This document shows, in pieces, positions 1-5,506 of a DNA stretch of 8,910 nt. Below the pieces are notes generated by a model, which did not search any database, was not told the DNA's origin, and saw only the letters and a program-made list of their open reading frames with translations. The translations under genes were made by a program, and so were the position numbers. Within the stretch, counting starts at the first letter, position 1. Each line of letters starts with the position of its first letter. Where the stretch lies: the NCBI GenBank assembly GCA_029268085.1, contig JAJUHD010000101.1:1-8910 (forward strand), given 5' to 3'. The DNA comes from Bacillota bacterium. Its GTDB lineage: Bacteria > Bacillota > Clostridia > Oscillospirales > Oscillospiraceae.

Positions 1-326
1 ACCGTCGCTTTCTCATTCAGATCCATTTTCTTGCCGCGTACATATTCTTTGACAATGCTGTATTTCCCGTCGAAGCCCTGCTCCCGAAGCTTTTCCAGGA
101 TACGCACCGCCGAGTACGGCGCCTCCTCCAGCCACAGGTCAATCTGCTGCTTGTATTCGTCCAGCTTTGACGGCTTCGGCCCCGTCAGCGTATATTCCGG
201 CCGCCGTGGCGACTCGGCATATTTTTTCGCCGTTCGAGGGTCGATGTGATACTTCTTCCCCAGCTCCGTATAGCTCATTCCGCGGAGCCGGTCGTTTCGG
301 ATTTCCATCCAGTGTGCTCCTTCCAT
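1..326 (-). CDS. istA: IS21-family transposase IstA, N-terminal part (cut by window edge)
   Basis: This is the N-terminal 108 codons of a DDE transposase of the IS21 family; the gene continues beyond base 1, where the catalytic core and the partner ATPase gene istB would be expected. Seen in the sequence: a helix-turn-helix stretch at about residues 14-37 (MSYTELGKKYHIDPRTAKKY) followed by a P-S-K-L-D segment, then SAVRILEKLREQGFDGKYS and IVKEYVR. That order of HTH, PSKLD, aVRILeeLre-GY-G-YsiVk-yVr is the usual N-terminus of IstA. The ATG at 326-324 is preceded by GGGAGGGG with a 7-nt spacer, which supports this start; a second Met at residue 7 is less well placed. The family is clear, but whether the element is intact cannot be judged from this fragment. 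Confidence 0.88.
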   Translation of the reverse strand, partial: MEGAHWMEIRNDRLRGMSYTELGKKYHIDPRTAKKYAESPRRPEYTLTGPKPSKLDEYKQQIDLWLEEAPYSAVRILEKLREQGFDGKYSIVKEYVRGKKMDLNEKAT

Positions 327-398
327 TTCGACACCCCTCCCGTACCTTGTCCCGGTACAGCAGGGAGTCTAACATATACTCATCCTTTCCGCCACAAA

Positions 399-444
399 CT
401 TGCATTTTTTAATCGGCGTTTTCTTGCATTTTTTAATCGGCGTT
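399..444. repeat. Two direct repeats at the IS21 terminus
   Basis: The 20-mer TGCATTTTTTAATCGGCGTT occurs exactly at 401-420 and again at 425-444; with the preceding CT the identity is 22 bp and the period 24 bp. Several IS21-family elements carry multiple terminal repeats that bind the transposase, and these fit that role. The second copy abuts the probable terminal dinucleotide. Confidence 0.85.
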
Positions 445-448
445 GACA

Positions 449-640
449 GTCAAAATTGTATCACAAAGCCGCCCTTTGCCCAAATAGAGTTTGGAGCGTT
501 TGACGGGCGCTTTTGAAATGTTTCTTGAAAATGAGTATGGCGTCGATAAGTGCGTTTTATTTAAAGTTACCAGAAGGTAATGTGCAGCCTGATATTTTTC
601 TGTTAATTATTAAAATTATGCTGTACTGTTTTCATGCATG
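449..640. other. Intergenic DNA between the IS end and the first flavoprotein promoter
   Basis: No convincing gene is present here. One open stretch on the plus strand (488-580) could encode SLERLTGAFEMFLENEYG and a few more residues before TAA, but it has no start with a ribosome binding site and no recognisable family, so it is at most a gene remnant. A perfect AT-rich palindrome, TTAAT-T-ATTAA, lies at 603-613 just upstream of the promoter and may be an operator. Confidence 0.4.
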
Positions 641-649
641 TGATATAAT
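622..649 (+). promoter_or_regulatory. Promoter with extended -10 for the 487-aa flavoprotein gene
   Basis: A perfect TATAAT at 644-649 is preceded by TG at 641-642 (TGATATAAT), an extended -10. The -35 is poor: the best hexamer is TGTACT at 622-627 with a 16-bp spacer, as is common when TGn is present. Transcription would start near 656, leaving an untranslated leader of about 115 nt before the ATG at 771. Confidence 0.6.
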
Positions 650-770
650 TAAATAACGTTTAAAGTTTTTATTGGGGGTGTTGAAAAATTTCCCCTCATC
701 TCGTTCCAGCGCAGATTTGACATGCCGCAAATACCCGAAGCATTAAAATCAATTTTCGAAAGGAGAAAAA

Positions 771-2234
771 ATGAGTAAGAACTACATCGAGGCAGCAAAC
801 ACTTTGCCTATTTATGACGAATGTGATATTTTGGTCGTAGGTGGCGGAGCCGCCGGACACAGCGCGGCAATCGCAGCCGCCCGCGCAGGCGCAAAAAAGG
901 TTATTTTAATGGAACGCTATGGTTACTTCGGCGGAAATGTGACCGGGGGCTATGTGCTCATGCTCCCCGCGCTCAGCTGGCGTAAATACTCCATGGTGCG
1001 CGGCATACAGGAAGAATGGTTCAGACGCCTTGACAAAACCGCCCCGGAGGCTTACATAGCCCCTTCGTTTGAAGACCTTGGCAAAACCGACCCTGTTCTT
1101 TTGCACAGGTGGTCATCCATACACGGCAATACAAATCCAGGTCCCAATGACCGCATTATTCGCGCGCCGTATTTTGAACCCAACCAGCTGAAGATTGAGT
1201 TGGATCTCATGATTCAGGAAGAACCCAACATTAAGGTCATGATTCACTGCTGGGGAACAAAGCCGATTATGGACGGCGATACGATAAAGGGTGTCATTTT
1301 TGAGAGCAAGGAAGGCCGCAAATGCGTCATGGCCAAGGTAGTAATCGATGCGACCGGCGACGGAGACATTTATTCACAGGCGGGCGCTGAATGCACCAAG
1401 TTCGGGGATGAACCAACCAGCGTTGACAAAACGGCACTGGTATGGCGCATGGGCGGCGTTGACTTTGAGCTCTATCATCAATGGGCGCGTCAATATCCGG
1501 AGCTCGCCAGAAACTTTAGTTCTGAGCTTGCAAAGGTCGCGGGATTCCCGACAGCCTTCTTTACCGATAGCCGAAACGACGTTGTCTGGGTGAACAACTG
1601 GCTTCCGAACAGGAACTGCATTGATCTTGAGGACATAAAATTCACCGAATTCACCGTTCGAAACTCGATTCGCAGAACCATAAAATACATTAAGGAAACG
1701 CTGCCTTTTGCCTTCCGCAACGCTTTTCTGTACGATATTGCGCCTCAGCTCGGAACGCGCGGCTCAAGGCGTCTTATAGGCGAATATGTCATATCGAAGC
1801 TTGACTTTGCGTGCCAGACCAAGTTTGACGATGTAATAGCGTGGCACAGCCTTCTGCCGTTCGTAACCGACGGCGCCCCGGTTGAGCTTCCTTATCGCTG
1901 CATACTGCCTAAGAAAATCGAAAACCTTCTCTGCCCCGGCCGTCACCTTTCCGCTGACGCAGGAGCAATAGGTATGCTCTATCTTATTCCGCAGTGCGTA
2001 GGCACAGGACAGGCTGCCGGCGTTGCGGCCGCCGTAGCCGTTCAGGACGGCACAACTACGCATAACGTAGATATCAAGCGCGTACAGAAGATACTCTGCT
2101 ATGAGCAGGACGTTCCGCTGCCGCGCCAGGAAAATACAAATCCCGAGCTCGTGCGTGAACTTGAAGAATTCCAGTATGGAACCATGACCCCGATGGCAAA
2201 GAAAATCAGAGAAGAAGCCGGACTGGATTGGTAA
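771..2234 (+). CDS. FAD-dependent oxidoreductase, first paralogue (487 aa)
   Basis: A soluble flavoprotein of the FAD_oxidored/FAD-binding superfamily with a two-part FAD site. The N-terminal dinucleotide fold has the glycine motif GGGAAG at residues 24-29, followed by the acidic residue E48 in ILMERYGYFGG, which would hold the ribose. A middle motif, VIDATGDGD (191-199), and a C-terminal motif, GRHLSADAG to CVGTGQAAG (390-417), complete the family pattern. There is no signal peptide or membrane segment. The start follows AAAGGAG with a 5-nt spacer. It has its own promoter and terminator, so it is monocistronic. The 506-aa gene at 5507-7027 is a close paralogue with the same N-terminal signature (EAANTLPxYDxCDILVVGGG). 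The reaction and substrate are not known; the family includes dehydrogenases and reductases acting on small organic molecules. The fold is secure, the function open. Confidence 0.9.
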   Translation: MSKNYIEAANTLPIYDECDILVVGGGAAGHSAAIAAARAGAKKVILMERYGYFGGNVTGGYVLMLPALSWRKYSMVRGIQEEWFRRLDKTAPEAYIAPSFEDLGKTDPVLLHRWSSIHGNTNPGPNDRIIRAPYFEPNQLKIELDLMIQEEPNIKVMIHCWGTKPIMDGDTIKGVIFESKEGRKCVMAKVVIDATGDGDIYSQAGAECTKFGDEPTSVDKTALVWRMGGVDFELYHQWARQYPELARNFSSELAKVAGFPTAFFTDSRNDVVWVNNWLPNRNCIDLEDIKFTEFTVRNSIRRTIKYIKETLPFAFRNAFLYDIAPQLGTRGSRRLIGEYVISKLDFACQTKFDDVIAWHSLLPFVTDGAPVELPYRCILPKKIENLLCPGRHLSADAGAIGMLYLIPQCVGTGQAAGVAAAVAVQDGTTTHNVDIKRVQKILCYEQDVPLPRQENTNPELVRELEEFQYGTMTPMAKKIREEAGLDW

Positions 2235-2249
2235 TTACAAAATAGGGAC

Positions 2250-2277
2250 ACCGGCTCGCATTAATGCCGCGGTTTTT
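2250..2277 (+). terminator. Weak hairpin plus T run directly after the flavoprotein gene
   Basis: ACCGGC (2250-2255) can pair with GCCGCGGT (2266-2273) with a 2-nt bulge, and TTTTT follows at 2273-2277. It lies 16 bp after the stop codon. The stem is short, so it probably acts with the stronger hairpin just downstream. Confidence 0.4.
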
Positions 2278-2299
2278 ACTTATACAGCCATAAAATTCA

Positions 2300-2340
2300 A
2301 AATAACGGACTGTCTTAAAAAGGCGGTCCGTTATTTATTT
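2300..2340 (+). terminator. Intrinsic terminator of the 487-aa flavoprotein gene
   Basis: AATAACGGAC at 2301-2310 is matched by GTCCGTTATT at 2326-2335, extended by one A-T pair outside. Inside, TGTCT/AGGCG (2311-2315 with 2321-2325) adds five pairs, two of them G-U, closing a TAAAA loop. T-rich sequence (TTATTTATTT) follows. This is a convincing rho-independent terminator about 65 bp after the stop codon. Confidence 0.8.
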
Positions 2341-2519
2341 CATTTGAAACAAGATGCACCATGATGGCGCAAAGATGATTTTTCGCTTGCTTTATCAAAC
2401 GAGATCTGAAAAACAGGCGTCCGTCTCCGCTTCGGTAAGGAGCCGCAGTTTATGCATCGGAAGAGTTTAATATATCCGACTCTCAGATCAGGCAACATAT
2501 TCAATATTCAATAAGGTGA
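2341..2519. other. Intergenic stretch with nested inverted repeats, no gene
   Basis: No open frame with a ribosome binding site is visible. GATCTGA (2403-2409) is complementary to TCAGATC (2483-2489) and encloses two smaller stems, CTCC/GGAG around 2425-2442 and AGAGT/ACTCT around 2462-2483. This could fold as a three-way junction. It matches no riboswitch consensus I can recall, and it lies upstream of the predicted promoter of the next gene. Confidence 0.35.
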
Positions 2520-2549
2520 TATACAAAAATTTAAAGAATATGTTATAAT
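2520..2549 (+). promoter_or_regulatory. Promoter of the PAS-GGDEF-HD-GYP gene
   Basis: Perfect TATAAT at 2544-2549 with an extended TG at 2541-2542. A -35-like TATACA at 2520-2525 matches four of six positions at an 18-bp spacing. The start point should fall near 2556, giving a leader of about 125 nt. Confidence 0.65.
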
Positions 2550-2557
2550 GTAAAAAA

Positions 2558-2571
2558 CTTGTCGAAACAAG
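2558..2571 (+). promoter_or_regulatory. Candidate Spo0A box and leader hairpin at the predicted transcription start
   Basis: TGTCGAA at 2560-2566 equals the core Spo0A-binding box (0A box, TGNCGAA), here in the wider context CTTGTCGAAACAAG. It begins 10 bp after the -10 hexamer, a position where a bound regulator would block transcription. The same bases form a perfect 5-bp stem (CTTGT/ACAAG) with a CGAA loop, so it could instead act as an RNA hairpin at the 5' end of the mRNA. A 7-mer of this kind is expected about once by chance in both strands of a window this size. Confidence 0.4.
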
Positions 2572-2681
2572 GAAATATAAAACCAATACAAAAATATAAC
2601 CTTTTTTAAAGCAAATTTGTTCACGCAATAAGCAAAATTAATGGTGACCTTGAATACAATCTCAGCGGTAAGGAGCATTAT

Positions 2682-5249
2682 ATGGAAAAAGCATTGCTTA
2701 ATAATCTCATTAAGTCGCTTCCCCTTGCCTACGCTTATCACAGAATCCTGCTGGACAAAGACGGTTTCGCTGAAGACTACGTTTTTCTTGACATCAATGC
2801 CGCCTTTGAAAGGATGACCGGACTGAAAACGGAGTCTACCATCGGAAGAAAAGCGACCGAGGTAATCCCGGGACTTCGAAACGACAGCATGAACTGGATA
2901 GAATTTTACGGAAAAATCGCAATCTCCGGCGAATCAAAAGAATTCACACAGTTTTCCGAAGCTCTCGGTCGTTGGTACAAGGTTACGGCATTCTCACCGG
3001 AGGTTAATTTTTTCGTTACAGTGTTTCAGGATATTACTGCGGAAACTGAGCAGAGGCTTTCTCTTGAAAGGCAGCAAAAGCAGCTCAGATTAGCCCTGAG
3101 GGATTTTGAGATTATTTTCAACGGCACACTGGACCCTATTTCTCTGTTTGAATACCGCGATGGAAGGTTTGTGTATATAAGGAACAACCTTGCTCACCAG
3201 AAGCTGACCGGCCTGGATCTGAGAGTCAAAGGTGAAATGGAGCTGCTGGAGGTCTTCGGCGAGGAAACCGGCAAACAGCTTCAAAGGTGCCTGGAGCTTT
3301 GCGTCCAAAATCATGAACCGACAGAACAAGAGATGACGATTAATTTCCCTAGCGGGTCCCGCAGGTGGGACACTACTTTAATCCCTGTCTTTGAAGGCGG
3401 CGAAATACAGTATATTGTTGCCTCAAGCCGCGACATTACTGAAGTGGAGACCCTCCGTCTTGAGAACGAGGGCTTGCTTGAGCGGCTTAAGGCGATGTTT
3501 GACGAGCACATGGCAATAATGATGATTATAGATCCGCTTTCCGGCAGGATTAAGGATGCCAACCCGTCCGCGTGTGATTTTTACGGATATACCAAGGACG
3601 AGCTTACTAAGATGCACATTCAGGATATAAACCTTCTGCCGCCTGAAGTCGTGGAACAATACCGAATGAAAGCCCTTAAGGAAAAGCAACGGTATTTCGT
3701 TTTTCCGCACCGCTTAAAAAGCGGCGAGGTACGGATGGTCGACGTATATTCAAGCCCTATAAAGGGAGAGGGGGGCGCGGAGCTTTTTTCCATATTATTC
3801 GACGTTACGGAAAGAGAGCGGCTGAAGGAAGAGCTCTACCGTGAAAAGGAGCTTCTTAAAATCACCCTTGAATCCATAGGCGACGGCGTGGTAACCACCG
3901 ACATAAACGGAAGAATCACCTCGCTGAACGAACCTTCAAGCGCAATAACCGGATGGAGCGAGCCTGAGGCAAAGGGCCGTCCTTTTGAAGAAGTTTTTAT
4001 TCTTAAGAACGAAATTACGGGGGAAACGGTTGACAATCCTGTGGAGAAGGTGCTTCGGACCGGAAAGATAATCGGGCTTGCCAATCACACCTTCCTTGTA
4101 AATAGAGACGGCAGGCATATATCAATTGCCGACAGCGCGGCGCCGATAGTCGATGCTTCCGGAAATATGTTTGGAGTCGTAATGGTGTTTCGCGACGTCA
4201 GCGCGGAAAGAGAGCAGCAGGAAAGAATTTTTTTCTTGAGCTATCATGATGAGCTGACCGGTCTTTTTAACCGCAGATATGCCGAGGAGGCGATGAAACG
4301 AATGAGCAGTTCGGATCATTTGCCGCTTGCGATAATCATGGGCGACTTGAACGGACTTAAGATAACAAATGATGTTTTCGGTCATGCAGCGGGCGACTCG
4401 CTGCTGAAAAGAGCCGCGGACATTCTGCGCTCCGCCAGCCGCGAGGACGACGTCGTCGCGCGCTGGGGAGGAGACGAATTCCTTATGCTCCTTCCAAGAA
4501 CAACCGCCGAAACCGCAAAGCAAATCATGGACAAAATAAAAGCCGAATGCGCGGCCGGAAGCGAAGATATGCTGAAAATAAGCATAGCGCTCGGATGCGG
4601 CATAAAGAACGGTGAAGAAGATGTGCAAAGCGTATTGCAGGAGGCGGAAGATTGGATGTACCATCAGAAGCTGCTTGACGACAAGAGCTATAAGAAAGCC
4701 ATCATAAAAACCCTTCTTTCCACGCTTTATGAGAAGAGCTATGAAACCGAAAAGCATGATGTTCGTATGAACCAATACTGCGCGGCGATAGGAAAAAAAC
4801 TGGGGCTTTCAGACGAGAATCTTAACGAGCTGTCGCTCTTTGCGATTTTGCACGACATCGGCAAGATAGGAGTTAATCAGAGCATTCTGCAAAAGCCCGG
4901 ACCCTTGAACCATGACGAATGGGAGGAGATGAGAAGACACCCCGAAATCGGGTTCAGGATCGCTCAGAACACTCCGGAGCTGGCGACGGTTGCAAATTAC
5001 ATTCTCTCCCATCACGAGAGATGGGACGGCAAAGGCTATCCCCAGGGTCTTGAGGGGGAAAACATACCTCTGCTTTGCCGAATCCTGTCAGTGGCCGATG
5101 CGTTTGACGCCATGACAAACGACAGGGTTTACCGAAAAGCCATAAGCAAAGAGGAGGCTCTGGAAGAGCTTATGCGAAATTCCGGAACACAATTTGATCC
5201 TAAAATCGTGCGGATTTTTGTTGATCTGGTTTCCGGAGGGGGCGTTTAA
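2682..5249 (+). CDS. PAS-PAS-PAS-PAS-GGDEF-HD-GYP cyclic-di-GMP signalling protein (855 aa)
   Basis: A cytoplasmic sensor and c-di-GMP enzyme with no membrane segment or signal peptide. Four PAS-like domains lie at about residues 8-120, 140-255, 265-378 and 385-508, each ending in a PAC-type D-(I/V)-(T/S) motif (QDIT, RDIT, FDVT, RDVS) that leads into a helical linker. A GGDEF domain follows (about 518-675), with DELTGLFNRR at 523-532, metal-site D555, an exact GGDEF at 596-600 and an inhibitory-site RxxD at 587-590 at the canonical five-residue distance. The HD-GYP phosphodiesterase domain (about 685-850) has H692, HDIGKIG (724-730), H753, H777-H778, GYP (785-787) and D806, so its metal ligands appear complete. 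By family knowledge it could both make and hydrolyse c-di-GMP, with the PAS domains sensing a small ligand, redox state or flavin. Start supported by TAAGGAG, with 6 nt before the ATG. Its position between two paralogous flavoprotein genes suggests, but does not show, a link to their substrate. Confidence 0.93.
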   Translation: MEKALLNNLIKSLPLAYAYHRILLDKDGFAEDYVFLDINAAFERMTGLKTESTIGRKATEVIPGLRNDSMNWIEFYGKIAISGESKEFTQFSEALGRWYKVTAFSPEVNFFVTVFQDITAETEQRLSLERQQKQLRLALRDFEIIFNGTLDPISLFEYRDGRFVYIRNNLAHQKLTGLDLRVKGEMELLEVFGEETGKQLQRCLELCVQNHEPTEQEMTINFPSGSRRWDTTLIPVFEGGEIQYIVASSRDITEVETLRLENEGLLERLKAMFDEHMAIMMIIDPLSGRIKDANPSACDFYGYTKDELTKMHIQDINLLPPEVVEQYRMKALKEKQRYFVFPHRLKSGEVRMVDVYSSPIKGEGGAELFSILFDVTERERLKEELYREKELLKITLESIGDGVVTTDINGRITSLNEPSSAITGWSEPEAKGRPFEEVFILKNEITGETVDNPVEKVLRTGKIIGLANHTFLVNRDGRHISIADSAAPIVDASGNMFGVVMVFRDVSAEREQQERIFFLSYHDELTGLFNRRYAEEAMKRMSSSDHLPLAIIMGDLNGLKITNDVFGHAAGDSLLKRAADILRSASREDDVVARWGGDEFLMLLPRTTAETAKQIMDKIKAECAAGSEDMLKISIALGCGIKNGEEDVQSVLQEAEDWMYHQKLLDDKSYKKAIIKTLLSTLYEKSYETEKHDVRMNQYCAAIGKKLGLSDENLNELSLFAILHDIGKIGVNQSILQKPGPLNHDEWEEMRRHPEIGFRIAQNTPELATVANYILSHHERWDGKGYPQGLEGENIPLLCRILSVADAFDAMTNDRVYRKAISKEEALEELMRNSGTQFDPKIVRIFVDLVSGGGV

Positions 5250-5360
5250 TAAAATTAAAATATTAATGCCCGAATATAGGTTATCTGCCGCCATACATAT
5301 TCAAGCTTCAGGGCTTGCATTATCATGTGTCTTTGCCTCATAAAAAGCTAATATAAATAA

Positions 5361-5400
5361 AAAAAGAAGCGGGTTTTATGGACTGCGCTTCTTCTTTTTT
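5361..5400. terminator. Intrinsic terminator of the PAS-GGDEF-HD-GYP gene
   Basis: AAGAAGCG (5364-5371) pairs perfectly with CGCTTCTT (5386-5393) around a 14-nt loop, with an A run before and TTCTTTTTT after. The A and T tracts on the two sides mean it could work in both directions. It lies about 115 bp after the stop codon and about 35 bp before the next promoter; the DNA from 5250 to 5360 shows nothing else recognisable. Confidence 0.8.
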
Positions 5401-5433
5401 ATCAAATATCGGGCTTGATTTGGCTGATATTTA

Positions 5434-5461
5434 TTGACATTATGAAAAACTGAAGTATGAT
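5434..5461 (+). promoter_or_regulatory. Promoter of the 506-aa flavoprotein gene
   Basis: A perfect -35 TTGACA at 5434-5439 and a -10 TATGAT at 5456-5461, separated by 16 bp. The start should fall near 5468, giving a short leader of about 40 nt. This is the most consensus-like promoter in the window and shows that the gene is transcribed independently of its upstream neighbour. Confidence 0.75.
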
Positions 5462-5506
5462 AAAAGCAATAAGAACTACGCTACATATTAACCAAAGGAG
5501 GCAATT

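Larger units (their letters stand above)
1..448 (-). mobile_element. IS21-family insertion sequence, left end
   Basis: The istA gene reads away from a terminus on the right. On the minus strand the probable tip reads TGTCAACGCCGATTAAAAA from base 448, giving the TG...CA termini typical of IS21 members. A tip at base 452 (TGACTGTCAACG) is an equally legal alternative. Only one end is visible, so the target duplication and total length cannot be given. The element lies about 190 bp upstream of the promoter of the first flavoprotein gene and is transcribed away from it. Confidence 0.7.

Noticed and set aside
327..333. Second TGTCGAA (Spo0A-like) site on the minus strand
   Set aside because: It falls between the SD and the start codon of istA inside an insertion sequence, and one or so such 7-mers is expected by chance.
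139..405. Minus-strand 88-aa frame overlapping the IS21 end
   Set aside because: It overlaps istA in a different frame, has no plausible domain, and the istA frame has clear family motifs and a better ribosome binding site.
508..535. CodY-like box near TTTCTTGAAAAT
   Set aside because: The spacing between half sites is one base too long against AATTTTCWGAAAATT and it is over 100 bp from the promoter.
488..580. Short plus-strand frame, SLERLTGAFEMFLENEYG followed by a few residues and TAA
   Set aside because: No ribosome binding site, no recognisable family and an in-frame stop directly upstream; kept only as a possible remnant in the intergenic note.
2341..2681. c-di-GMP riboswitch (GEMM-I) in front of the c-di-GMP gene
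   Set aside because: The conserved CAGGGCAAACC and GGTAGCGGGGTTACC elements are absent in this stretch.
4122..4775. 217-aa minus-strand frame inside the PAS-GGDEF-HD-GYP gene
   Set aside because: It lies wholly opposite the well-supported GGDEF coding region, has no family motif and no ribosome binding site of note.
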